From positions 310,001 to 374,000 of the forward strand of contig NZ_FOIB01000001.1 in assembly GCF_900111765.1 (NCBI RefSeq): a DNA stretch of 64,000 bases, given 5' to 3'. Below the pieces are notes generated by a model that was not told the DNA's origin, made no database searches, and worked only from the letters and a program-made list of their open reading frames with translations. This DNA comes from Myxococcus fulvus. GTDB lineage: Bacteria; Myxococcota; Myxococcia; Myxococcales; Myxococcaceae. Made by a program: the position numbers and the translations under genes. Shown one piece after another: positions 1 through 6,663 of the stretch (position 1 is its first letter; each line of letters begins with the position of its first letter).

Positions 1-59
1 CGACCGCCCGGAACCTGAGACCCCAGGCCCGTCCCCTCGAGGACGTGGCCGAAGGTACC

Positions 60-95
60 AGGGCCGGGCTCCCCCAGAGGGAACCCGGCCCTTCT
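60..95 (+). terminator. Strong GC hairpin, possible terminator
   Basis: A 9-bp perfect stem (AGGGCCGGG at 60-68 with CCCGGCCCT at 84-92) is followed by a short T-rich stretch. It would end a transcript that enters from left of the window and separates it from the tRNA cluster starting at 128. The U tract is weak, as is usual at this GC content. Confidence 0.4.
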
Positions 96-127
96 CACGT
101 TTCGGGCCTCCCGCCCCCCCAGCACAC

Positions 128-199
128 GCAGCCTTGGCCGAGAGGCGAGGCACCTGAGCGCCACTCAGGACCACGCGGGTTCGACTCCCGCAGGCTGCT
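128..199 (+). tRNA. tRNA-Gly(GCC)-like, position 33 not U
   Basis: All four arms fold: acceptor GCAGCCT (128-134) with AGGCTGC (192-198), a 3-bp D stem, anticodon stem CCTGA/TCAGG (153-157/165-169) and T stem GCGGG/CCCGC. The anticodon loop is GCGCCAC, so the anticodon at 160-162 is GCC (glycine). U73 at 199 and the A37-C38 after the anticodon fit tRNA-Gly. Positions 32-33 are G-C instead of the usual pyrimidine-U, and G32 could even pair with C38. CCA is not encoded. It may be a poorly decoding or non-proteogenic Gly tRNA, or a decaying copy. Confidence 0.6.
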
Positions 200-226
200 T
201 CACGAACAACACAGCAGGGACGCATC

Positions 227-298
227 GCAGCCTTGGCCGAGGGGAAAGGCACCTGAGAGCCACTCAGGACCGCGCGGGTTCGACTCCCGCAGGCTGCT
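227..298 (+). tRNA. tRNA-Gly(GCC)-like, second copy, position 33 not U
   Basis: This is a near-duplicate of the tRNA at 128-199, with identical acceptor, anticodon and T stems. The D loop differs and the anticodon loop is GAGCCAC (257-263), giving anticodon GCC at 259-261 with A at position 33. U73 is again present. Two neighbouring copies that keep perfect stems but both lack U33 argue for a conserved odd loop rather than random decay. Glycine identity is inferred from anticodon and discriminator. Confidence 0.6.
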
Positions 299-313
299 TC
301 ACGAGACACATTG

Positions 314-385
314 GGGGTCGTAGCTCAGCGGGAGAGCGCTCGGTTCGCATCCGAGAGGTCCCGGGTTCAATCCCCGGCGGCTCCA
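314..385 (+). tRNA. tRNA-Ala(CGC)
   Basis: Acceptor GGGGTCG (314-320) pairs with CGGCTCC (378-384), with A73 at 385. The anticodon stem CTCGG/CCGAG encloses loop TTCGCAT with anticodon CGC (346-348), reading GCG alanine codons. The D and T arms are regular (GGTTCAA T loop). Pair 3:70 is G-T, the G3:U70 identity element of alanine tRNA, which makes the isotype secure. Confidence 0.85.
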
Positions 386-411
386 TTCAATCACAGTCGT
401 CTGTTTCAAAC

Positions 412-485
412 GCCGCGGTAGCCCAATTGGTAGAGGTGCTGCGCTCAGAACGCAGAGGTTGCGGGTTCGACTCCCGCCCGCGGCA
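412..485 (+). tRNA. tRNA with Leu anticodon CAG but short variable arm
   Basis: Acceptor GCCGCGG (412-418) pairs with CCGCGGC (478-484), A73 at 485. Anticodon stem CTGCG/CGCAG encloses CTCAGAA, anticodon CAG (446-448), which reads the leucine codon CTG. The variable region is only 5 nt (456-460), whereas bacterial tRNA-Leu normally has a long class II arm. It may be a Leu acceptor of unusual build, or a body of another isotype with a changed anticodon. The actual amino acid cannot be decided from sequence. Confidence 0.65.
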
Positions 486-495
486 TGGTGTTTCA

Positions 496-571
496 CGGGA
501 CGTAGCTCAGCTTGGACAAGAGCGCGCGCTTGGGGTGCGCGAGGCCGCTGGTTCGAATCCAGTCGTCCCGA
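496..571 (+). tRNA. tRNA-Pro(GGG)
   Basis: Acceptor CGGGACG (496-502) pairs with CGTCCCG (564-570), A73 at 571. The C1:G72 pair with A73 is the bacterial proline signature. The anticodon loop TTGGGGT carries GGG (532-534), reading CCC and CCT. U33 is present and the arms are regular. Confidence 0.85.
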
Positions 572-595
572 CTCGCAGCAGGCAGTGGTGGTTTC

Positions 596-670
596 CTGGA
601 TGTAGCTCAGTCTGGCCAGAGCGCACGGTTCGGATCCGTGAGGTCGCAGGTTCAAATCCTGTCATCCAGA
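596..670 (+). tRNA. tRNA-Pro(CGG)
   Basis: Acceptor CTGGATG (596-602) pairs with CATCCAG (663-669), A73 at 670, again with the C1:G72 pair of proline tRNAs. Loop TTCGGAT carries anticodon CGG (631-633), reading CCG. Structure is regular with U33. Confidence 0.85.
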
Positions 671-685
671 TGTGAAGTGTTTCAT

Positions 686-756
686 GCTCCGGGATGCGAT
701 TGGATCGCAGCACGGCCGTCTACCGTGTGAACAGGGTTCGATTCCCTGTCGGAGCG
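686..756 (+). tRNA. tRNA-Asp(GTC)-like, short D loop, C33
   Basis: Acceptor GCTCCGG (686-692) pairs with TCGGAGC (749-755), with G73 at 756, the discriminator of aspartate tRNAs. Anticodon stem CACGG/CCGTG encloses CCGTCTA, anticodon GTC (718-720), but position 33 is C. The D arm folds as TGCGA/TCGCA around a loop of only five bases, much shorter than usual, although the GG pair is kept. The gene is 71 nt. It may be functional but atypical, or degenerate. Confidence 0.6.
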
Positions 757-773
757 CTGGCAGCACCCCTTCA

Positions 774-844
774 GGGACCGTGGTTCAACGGGAGAATGCT
801 CGGATGGCATCCGAGCGGTCCGGGTTCGATTCCCGGCGGTTCCA
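774..844 (+). tRNA. tRNA-Ala(GGC)
   Basis: Acceptor GGGACCG (774-780) pairs with CGGTTCC (837-843), A73 at 844, and pair 3:70 is G-T as in alanine tRNAs. Anticodon stem CTCGG/CCGAG encloses ATGGCAT with anticodon GGC (806-808), reading GCC and GCT. It is the last member of the first cluster and ends six bases before the convergent VOC gene stop. Confidence 0.85.
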
Positions 845-850
845 TTCACC

Positions 851-1240
851 TCAGGCGGAGATGGGGGAGCAGATCTCCACCAGCACGCCGTTGAGGTCCT
901 GCACGTAGGCCACCGACTGTCCCCAGGGCTTCTGCTTGGGTGGATGGACGGGGCTCGCGCCTGCCTTCACCGAGTGCTCGTAGGCGCCCGCGACATCGGG
1001 CGTGACGAGCGCCACCTCCACCGCGGCGGGAGTCTCCTTCGGCCGGTGGAAGCGCACGGTGAGCCCGTTCTGTCCGGCCATCTCCTCCGATGCGAAGGCC
1101 AGGGCGGTGGTGCCCGTGTCCAGCTCTCCGTACGTGTTGCTCTCGTGGAGGAATCGCCGCTTCAGGCCGAAGGCCTTCTCGTAGAACGCGAGGGTGGCGG
1201 GGACGTCCGGGACGTAGAGGATGACATAGCCGAGCTTCAT
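851..1240 (-). CDS. VOC (glyoxalase/bleomycin-resistance) family protein
   Basis: This 129-aa protein has the size and pattern of a single-chain vicinal-oxygen-chelate protein: two beta-alpha-beta-beta-beta modules, the first opening GYVILYVPDVPATLAFYE and the second ending QDLNGVLVEICSP. The C-terminal Glu is a usual metal ligand, but no His is present in the first strand, so substrate and metal are unclear. It lies 87 bases downstream of the AraC-type regulator on the same strand and may be its target. Glyoxalase, antibiotic-binding and dioxygenase roles are all possible. Confidence 0.85.
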   Translation of the reverse strand: MKLGYVILYVPDVPATLAFYEKAFGLKRRFLHESNTYGELDTGTTALAFASEEMAGQNGLTVRFHRPKETPAAVEVALVTPDVAGAYEHSVKAGASPVHPPKQKPWGQSVAYVQDLNGVLVEICSPISA

Positions 1241-1327
1241 GAGAGGGCTCCGAGGTGGGAGTGAGGACGCCGTTGGAGGCGGTCTCTCATGGGGCCGCTG
1301 GGGTGTCTTGAAGAAATCGGACGCGGC

Positions 1328-2095
1328 TCATTCCAGCAGGCCGGTGGGAGACACTCCCGCCAGCTCTCGGACCTCCCGGGTGAAGTGGGCCTGGTCCGCG
1401 TAGCCGCAGTCGAGCGCCACGGTGCTCAGCGCTGATTTCCCCGCGCGAAGCTGGCCCAGCGCTCGCTGGAAGCGCAGCACCCGGGCGAGCAGCTTGGGCG
1501 CGGTGCCTGCCTCCTCGAGGATGTCGCGGTGCAGGGTCCGCTCGCTGATGCCCAGCTCGCGCGCCAGCGCGGACATGCGCACCTGTCCGGCCGAGGCGTG
1601 GAGGCACTGGAGCGCGTGGGCGGTCCGAGCCTTCGGCAGGTGCCGCGGCGAGGCATTGCGGCGCAGGAGTTCCTGTTGGAGCAGGGCCTGGGCGTGCTCG
1701 AGGGAGCGGCAGGCGGACAGGCGTTGCTGGAGGGCGACGAGGGCCGGCGCGCAGTCCTTCACGGGGACGTTGAGGTTGCACAGCTCGCGAGGGCTCACGC
1801 CGAGCAGCGCGAGCGCCCAGCCGGGTTTGAGCCGGATTCCGAGGCTCACCGAGCCGGGGGTCTCCTTCACGAGCGCGAACGACTCCATGGGGCCGACCAC
1901 CGTCACGCGGGGTTCGTCGCCGCGTCCCAGGGTGCGCACGTCCGGGAAGCGCACGATGAGGTCCGTGCAGCCGTCGGGGAGGATGCGGTGGAGGCCTGGG
2001 GTGGCGGTGGAGGGCGTGACATAGCGCCAGAGCGCGTCCACCCGGTCGGCCATGAAGGCCGGCGGCGCCAGCTCCGTGTATCCACCCTCGAGCAT
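1328..2095 (-). CDS. AraC-family transcriptional regulator
   Basis: The 255-aa protein has an N-terminal sensing domain with the LPDGCTDLIVRF motif typical of DUF6597-type AraC regulators, and a C-terminal AraC helix-turn-helix pair (LARELGISERTLHRDI, then YADQAHFTREVRE near the end). The start MLEGGY at 2095 was chosen because GGAGGAG lies about 7 bases upstream; the longer reading frame to 2224 is low-complexity Pro/Ser and looks non-coding. The VOC gene follows on the same strand, suggesting a two-gene unit. The inducer is unknown. Confidence 0.88.
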   Translation of the reverse strand: MLEGGYTELAPPAFMADRVDALWRYVTPSTATPGLHRILPDGCTDLIVRFPDVRTLGRGDEPRVTVVGPMESFALVKETPGSVSLGIRLKPGWALALLGVSPRELCNLNVPVKDCAPALVALQQRLSACRSLEHAQALLQQELLRRNASPRHLPKARTAHALQCLHASAGQVRMSALARELGISERTLHRDILEEAGTAPKLLARVLRFQRALGQLRAGKSALSTVALDCGYADQAHFTREVRELAGVSPTGLLE

Positions 2096-2289
2096 CCCTC
2101 GGTCTCCTCCTGGGGAGAGGATAGTACCGGGCGGCTCATTCCGCGCGGGCTTCGAGCCGGGCGAAGGGGATGGCGCCGGAGGGCTCGCCGGCCGCTGCGC
2201 ACGGGGTGCTCGCATCGAAGACACATGTCTTTGTCAGACGGAGAAGTCGAGCACGTCTGTCGTTGGCGAAAGGAGCGGTGAATCTGCCG

Positions 2290-2445
2290 ATGGTGAATCC
2301 GATGAGCCCGATGAATCTCAAGCGCAAGAACGACACTGTCCGCGGCATCGCCGTGCTGTTCGCGAACACCGAGCAGGACACCGTCTCCGAGGACGAGCTG
2401 TGGGAGGGAATCGCTTCCTTCCGTAGCGTTCCACCCGGCCGTTGA
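2290..2445 (+). CDS. Small hypothetical protein next to the tRNA cluster
   Basis: A 51-aa frame starts MVNPMSPMNLKRKND and ends at 2445. It has an acidic second half (NTEQDTVSEDELWEGI) and no signal peptide or membrane segment. AAAGGAG at 2268-2274 is a possible ribosome site, and a GTG at 2278 or the later ATGs are other start options. Amino-acid composition looks protein-like, unlike the surrounding shadow frames. It is divergent from the AraC regulator and 55 bases upstream of tRNA-Glu. Function is not recognised. Confidence 0.5.
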   Translation: MVNPMSPMNLKRKNDTVRGIAVLFANTEQDTVSEDELWEGIASFRSVPPGR

Positions 2446-2500
2446 GCTTCCTGGCTACGTCTCGATGACGTGGCCAGGCGGTTTCAGAGGCCGGGCTCCC

Positions 2501-2573
2501 GCCCCGTTCGTCTATTGGCGCAGGACACCGCACTCTCTATGCGGGAAGACGGGTTCGACTCCCGTACGGGGCA
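2501..2573 (+). tRNA. tRNA-Glu(CTC)
   Basis: Acceptor GCCCCGT (2501-2507) pairs with ACGGGGC (2566-2572), A at 2573. The D arm TTCGTCTATTGGCGCAGGACA is the classic glutamate D arm. Stem CCGCA/TGCGG encloses CTCTCTA with anticodon CTC (2535-2537), reading GAG. U33 is present. Many bacteria use only the UUC anticodon for Glu, so this is an extra isoacceptor for GAG. Confidence 0.85.
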
Positions 2574-2591
2574 CTCTTCGCGACATCTTCA

Positions 2592-2666
2592 GGTCCTGTA
2601 GCTCAGCGGATTCAGAGCGCTCGGGTGCGAACCGAGAGGCCGCAGGTTCGATTCCTGCCAGGACCA
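2592..2666 (+). tRNA. tRNA-Arg(GCG), unusual anticodon
   Basis: Acceptor GGTCCTG (2592-2598) pairs with CAGGACC (2659-2665), A73 at 2666. Stem CTCGG/CCGAG encloses GTGCGAA, anticodon GCG (2627-2629), reading CGC and CGT. Bacteria normally read these with an ACG anticodon edited to inosine, so a G34 form is rare. Other parts of the tRNA are regular, with U33. Confidence 0.75.
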
Positions 2667-2684
2667 CTGTTTCATCTGTTTCAT

Positions 2685-2757
2685 GCACGCCGAGCCAGCG
2701 GGCGACGGCATCGGTTCGACATACCGACATGGCCGGGTTCGACTCCCGGGGCGTGCA
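2685..2757 (+). tRNA. tRNA-Val(GAC)-like, C33
   Basis: Acceptor GCACGCC (2685-2691) pairs with GGCGTGC (2750-2756), A73 at 2757. Stem TCGGT/ACCGA (2711-2715/2723-2727) encloses TCGACAT, anticodon GAC (2718-2720), reading GTC. Position 33 is C rather than U. The D stem is 3 bp (GCC/GGC) and the T arm is regular. Valine identity rests on the anticodon and A73. Confidence 0.6.
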
Positions 2758-2768
2758 CTCCCGAAACC

Positions 2769-3728
2769 TCACGCGGTCGCGGACGGTCGCTCCGGCAGCC
2801 GCTCCAGCGCGGGCAGCGCGTCGGGCCGGTCCCACAGCACGAAGTGGCTGCACCCGTCGAGCGTCACCACCTCGAGCTCCGGGCGGCCCTTCTGCGCGCT
2901 CTCCAGCATCGACTTGGACTCCAGCACCCGGTCCTTCCCCGGGACGAGCACGGTGCCGCGCCGCACGTTGCGGAACAGCGACTCATCGCGCTCGTCGAAC
3001 CAGCGGGCCAGGTCCACCAGGTTGGTCAGCATGGTCGACACCCGCTTCGGATTGAACGGGAACGCCATGATGAGCTCGCGCTTGCGCGCATCCTCCAGCG
3101 GTCCCCACGCCCCCCGGTTGTGCCGGGAGATGGGCGCCATGCGCCACAGCGGGATGAAGAACGGCAGCAGCCAGAGCTGCGCCCGCGTGAGGCTGGTGTA
3201 CGCACGAGCCCGCGGGAGCACGGGCGCCTCCAGCACCACCTCCACCTTCTCGAACAGGTCCGGCCGCAGCTTCGCCGCCTCCAGCACCACCGCGCCTCCA
3301 CGCGAGTGCCCATGGACGCGCACCTGGTCCGTCCTCGGCAGATGCTCCAGTGCCTGCACCAGCACGGCGGCGTCGTGGGCAATCGTGCCCTCCGGTGCGC
3401 TCGGCACCTTCGCCCAGGGCGCGGGCACCTCGCGAGGACCTGTAATCGGCAGGTGGTAGTCGCAGCTCGTCACCAGGATGAGCTGGAGCCCCGGGTCCTC
3501 ATAGTGGCGCGTGAAGTAGCGCATGTCCGCCACGAAGCCGTGCATGCACAGCACCGTGGCGCGCGGGTTCTCACAGCGCCGCTCCGCGATGACCGCCTTG
3601 CCCACCCGGTGGATGTGCCCGTCGAAGGCCTCGCTCGGGCAGGGCGTGCACTCGCGGACGAGCAGCCACTGCCGCAGGGCGAGCGCGAGGACGACGATGC
3701 CGACGAGGACTGCGATGGCCACGGACAT
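2769..3728 (-). CDS. Membrane-anchored alpha/beta hydrolase
   Basis: The 319-aa protein begins with one hydrophobic segment (residues about 3-23) that should anchor it in the inner membrane. The rest is an alpha/beta hydrolase: oxyanion region CMHGF (61-65), nucleophile elbow GHSRGG with Ser142, and a late His in GCSHFVLWD. The substrate (ester, lipid or peptide) is not readable. It is on the same strand as the acyl-CoA dehydrogenase upstream, 36 bases away, so it may be the last gene of that unit and could release an acid for the pathway; this is inference. Confidence 0.85.
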   Translation of the reverse strand: MSVAIAVLVGIVVLALALRQWLLVRECTPCPSEAFDGHIHRVGKAVIAERRCENPRATVLCMHGFVADMRYFTRHYEDPGLQLILVTSCDYHLPITGPREVPAPWAKVPSAPEGTIAHDAAVLVQALEHLPRTDQVRVHGHSRGGAVVLEAAKLRPDLFEKVEVVLEAPVLPRARAYTSLTRAQLWLLPFFIPLWRMAPISRHNRGAWGPLEDARKRELIMAFPFNPKRVSTMLTNLVDLARWFDERDESLFRNVRRGTVLVPGKDRVLESKSMLESAQKGRPELEVVTLDGCSHFVLWDRPDALPALERLPERPSATA

Positions 3729-3764
3729 GCAAACTCCCAGGGGCCAGGCCTCGTGACGGACGGC

Positions 3765-4922
3765 TCAGCTCGCCTCACGCATCATATTTCGCGCGATGAC
3801 CAGCTGCTGAATCTGGCTGGTGCCCTCATACAGGCGGAACAGGCGCACGTCGCGGTAGAAGCGCTCGATGCCGTAGTCCGCGATGTACCCCGCCCCTCCG
3901 AAAATCTGCACCGCGCGGTCCGCGACGCGCCCCACCATCTCGCTCGCGAACAGCTTGCAGCAGGACGCCTCGGTGCTGATGTTCTGGCCCTCGTCCCTGC
4001 GCCGGGCCGCGTCCAGCACCATGCAGCGCGCCGCGTAGGCCTCCATGCGGCTGTCCGCCAGCATGGCCTGGATGAGCTGGAACTCCGCGATGGGCTTGCC
4101 GAACTGCTCGCGCTCCATGGCGTAGCGCAGGCTCTCCCGGATGAGCCGCTCGGCCACGCCCACGCACACCGCCGCGATGTGGAGCCGGCCCCGGTCCAGC
4201 ACCTTCATCGCCGTCTTGAAGCCCTGTCCCTCCACGCCGCCCAACAGCTGCGTCGCGGGGACACGGCAGTCCTCGAAGAGCACGTCCGCGGTGTGCGTCC
4301 CCTTCTGTCCCATCTTCCGGTCCGATGGACCGATGATGAGCCCCGGGGTGCCCGCCTCGACGAGGAACGCGGAGATGCCCGCGGCCCCCTTCTCGTCCGG
4401 GTTGGTGCGCGCCATCACCGTGAACAGCCCCGCCTCGGGCGCATTGGTGATGAAGCGCTTGGTTCCGTTGAGCACGTACACGTCGCCCTCGCGCCGGGCC
4501 GTGGTCCTCAACGAGGAAGCATCCGACCCCGCGTTGGGCTCCGTCAGCGCGAACGCGCCGACAATCTCTCCCGAGGCCAAGAGCGGAAGGTACTTGCGCC
4601 GCTGCTCCTCCGTGCCATCCAGGATGATGCCCTGTGAGCCGATGCCGTTGTTGGTGCCGATGAGCGAGCGGAAGGCGGGCGACGTCTGTCCGAGCACGAA
4701 GGCCACCTGCACCTCCTGGCTCATGTTCAGTCCGACGCCACCGAACTCCACCGGCGTGGACAGACCGAACAGGCCCAGGGCGCGCATCTCCTCGATGATG
4801 TCCCGGGGGATGGCGTCCTCGTCCGCCACGCGGTGCTCGTTGGGAATCAGGCGCTCCTTCACGAAGCGCTCCAGCATGGAGAGCAACTGCTCCAGGGTCT
4901 CATCCTCGCGGGCGGTGAGCAT
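3765..4922 (-). CDS. Acyl-CoA dehydrogenase
   Basis: A 385-aa FAD enzyme of standard length that makes the 2,3-enoyl-CoA in beta-oxidation. Visible family marks are FALTEPNAGSD, RFITNA, FGKPIAEFQ, IFGGAGYI and the C-terminal YEGTSQIQ containing the likely catalytic Glu. The start MLTARED at 4922 fits the family N-terminus and has AAGGA just upstream; the frame continues to 5192 but that part is a shadow of the IclR gene. It begins 12 bases after the IclR stop, so the two are probably one transcript. It supplies the enoyl-CoA for the hydratase encoded divergently at 5892. Confidence 0.93.
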   Translation of the reverse strand: MLTAREDETLEQLLSMLERFVKERLIPNEHRVADEDAIPRDIIEEMRALGLFGLSTPVEFGGVGLNMSQEVQVAFVLGQTSPAFRSLIGTNNGIGSQGIILDGTEEQRRKYLPLLASGEIVGAFALTEPNAGSDASSLRTTARREGDVYVLNGTKRFITNAPEAGLFTVMARTNPDEKGAAGISAFLVEAGTPGLIIGPSDRKMGQKGTHTADVLFEDCRVPATQLLGGVEGQGFKTAMKVLDRGRLHIAAVCVGVAERLIRESLRYAMEREQFGKPIAEFQLIQAMLADSRMEAYAARCMVLDAARRRDEGQNISTEASCCKLFASEMVGRVADRAVQIFGGAGYIADYGIERFYRDVRLFRLYEGTSQIQQLVIARNMMREAS

Positions 4923-4933
4923 GGCGGTCCTTG

Positions 4934-5785
4934 TCAGCGGTGCTGCAGCGCCGCCTCGACGTTGCGCACCAGGTTCACCAGCCGGGGGCCGATGTCCAGC
5001 AGCAGCCGCTGACGAGGCAGCAGGAACGACGGCCCGCCACAGTTGAAGGCCAGCAGCCCGCTGCCATCCGGCGCGACGAACGGCACGCCCACCGCGTTGA
5101 CATCCCGGTCCCAGTCTCCGACGGAGAGCGTGAAGCCGTGTGTGCGGTACTCCTCCAGCGCCTGCTCGATGCTCGCCTGGATGCGCGGCCACTTCTCCGG
5201 CTCACGCTTGGCCATGTGGCCCATGAGGTAGCGGCGCTCGCCCTCCGGGAGCGCGGCGAGCAGCGCCCGTCCCATGGCGGTGGTGGCCAGTGGCAGCCTG
5301 GAACCGATATCCAGCCGCAGCGTCACCGCGGCGGTGGACCGACAGTGCTCCACGTACACCACGTTGAGCCGGTCCCGACTGCCCAGCGACACCGGGACGT
5401 TCGCGTAGTCCGCCAGGTCCTGCATCAGCGGCCGGGCCACGTCGCGCACGCCCATGTTGGAGAGCGCCGCGAAGCCGAGCGCGAGCACTCGCGTGCCGAG
5501 CTGATACTTGCCCAGCCGCTCCGAGTACGTGAGGTACCCCAGCCGCGTCAGCGTATGGGTCAGCCGCGAGATGGTGGGCTTGGGCAGCCCCGTGCTCGCC
5601 GCGAGCTCCTGGTTGCCGAGCATGGGGCGCTGCGGGGTGAAGGCCCGCAGAATCTCCAACCCACGCGCGAGCGCCGTCACGAATTGACGGTCCTTCACTT
5701 CCTCTTCGCTCACCTGTTCCAGTGACTCCACGAAGGGGGCACCGGCGTCGCTGGGCGGAGATGAGGGGGCTGCGAAGCGTCTCAT
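4934..5785 (-). CDS. IclR-family transcriptional regulator
   Basis: A 283-aa protein with an N-terminal winged helix-turn-helix (ALARGLEILRAF, LAASTGLPKPTISRLTHTL at about 55-95) and a C-terminal IclR effector domain (TTAMGRALLAALP, then VGVPFVAPDG). The first about 40 residues are an extra Pro/Ser-rich extension. Start ATG at 5785 has AGGA nearby. The gene is divergent from the beta-oxidation operon, and palindromes with TTTCGC/GCGAAA halves fill the space between them and recur before the ABC transporter operon. IclR proteins of this type sense aromatic or acyl compounds and may repress or activate. Confidence 0.92.
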   Translation of the reverse strand: MRRFAAPSSPPSDAGAPFVESLEQVSEEEVKDRQFVTALARGLEILRAFTPQRPMLGNQELAASTGLPKPTISRLTHTLTRLGYLTYSERLGKYQLGTRVLALGFAALSNMGVRDVARPLMQDLADYANVPVSLGSRDRLNVVYVEHCRSTAAVTLRLDIGSRLPLATTAMGRALLAALPEGERRYLMGHMAKREPEKWPRIQASIEQALEEYRTHGFTLSVGDWDRDVNAVGVPFVAPDGSGLLAFNCGGPSFLLPRQRLLLDIGPRLVNLVRNVEAALQHR

Positions 5786-5848
5786 GACAGTCCTGACAAG
5801 AGCGGGATTGCCATCACGATAAACAGACAGTACAAATGGGTCAAGGTC

Positions 5849-5875
5849 TGCGAAATTCAGTTTCGCATAGCGAAA
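5849..5875. promoter_or_regulatory. Likely IclR operator, three half-sites
   Basis: Two overlapping palindromes lie here: TGCGAAA-5-TTTCGCA (5849-5867) and TTTCGC-ATA-GCGAAA (5861-5875), both perfect. They sit 16 bases before the ATG of the enoyl-CoA hydratase and 64 bases before the IclR start, where a regulator could control both directions. The same TTTCGC-N3-GCGAAA pattern occurs before the ABC-importer operon at 20492-20506. Binding by the IclR protein is inferred. Confidence 0.7.
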
Positions 5876-5891
5876 CAAGGAATATCCAACC

Positions 5892-6662
5892 ATGTCCCAC
5901 GTGCTCGTCGAGAGGCCCGAGGAAGGCATCGCCTTGGTGCGACTGCATCGTCCCGAGGTCCGCAATGCATTGGGATTGGAGCTGCGCCAGGAATTGGCCG
6001 CGGGTTTCCGGGAGCTGGGCGCGGACGCGGCGGTGCGTTGCATCGTGCTGACGGGCGGGCCGGAGTTCTTCGCGGCGGGCGCGGACCTGCGGGCCCTGGT
6101 GGACGCGACGCCGGTGGACCTGTTGCTGCGAGACACCCAGCGGCTCTGGCAGTCCCTGGTGGAGTGCCCCGCGCCGGTCATCGCCGCGGTGAATGGCTTC
6201 GCGCTCGGAGGTGGCTGCGAGCTGGCGATGCACGCGGACATGATTGTCGCGGGAGAGAGCGCCAGCTTCGGTCAGCCGGAGATTCGGGTGGGCATCATGC
6301 CGGGGGCGGGAGGCACGCAGCGACTGACGCGCGCGGTGGGGAAGTTCAAGGCGATGAAGCTGCTGCTCACCGGCGAGCCGATGACGGCGCGGGAGGCGGA
6401 GGCCATGGGTCTGGTCACCGAGGTGGTCCCCGACGCGGAGGTGTTGGAGCGGGCGCTCACGCTCGCGCGGAAGGTGGCGCACATGCCGCCCCTGGCCGTG
6501 CGCCAGATAAAGGAGGTGGTCCTCGCGGGACAGGACGCGTCCCTCGCGGAGGCGCTGCTCCTGGAGCGCAAGGCCTTCCAGCTCCTCTTCGCCACGCGCG
6601 ACCAGAAGGAGGGCATGTGGGCCTTCCTGGACAAGCGCAAGCCCGCCTTCGAGGGACGCTGA
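5892..6662 (+). CDS. paaF: Enoyl-CoA hydratase, PaaF-like
   Basis: A 256-aa crotonase-fold enzyme that adds water to a 2,3-enoyl-CoA. It shows the oxyanion-hole segment FFAAGADLRAL, the NGFALGGGCELAM turn with one catalytic Glu, and PEIRVGIMPGAGGTQRL with the second. The whole length, including the DQKEGMWAFLDKRKPAF end, resembles PaaF (2,3-dehydroadipyl-CoA hydratase) of phenylacetate catabolism more than general FadB-type hydratases. Start 5892 follows AAGGA. It is the first gene of a five-gene operon, and the next start is only one base after its stop. The paaF name is by resemblance; no ring-oxidation genes are nearby. Confidence 0.9.
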   Translation: MSHVLVERPEEGIALVRLHRPEVRNALGLELRQELAAGFRELGADAAVRCIVLTGGPEFFAAGADLRALVDATPVDLLLRDTQRLWQSLVECPAPVIAAVNGFALGGGCELAMHADMIVAGESASFGQPEIRVGIMPGAGGTQRLTRAVGKFKAMKLLLTGEPMTAREAEAMGLVTEVVPDAEVLERALTLARKVAHMPPLAVRQIKEVVLAGQDASLAEALLLERKAFQLLFATRDQKEGMWAFLDKRKPAFEGR

Positions 6663-6663
6663 C

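Noticed and set aside
128-844. Repeated tRNA pieces as a CRISPR-like or phage array
   Set aside because: The repeated blocks are explained by tRNA T arms and spacers. No uniform repeat-spacer pattern, integrase or phage gene is present.
2625-4637. 670-codon plus-strand frame across the tRNA cluster, hydrolase and acyl-CoA dehydrogenase
   Set aside because: It runs through a tRNA and opposite two well-supported genes and has no recognisable domain.
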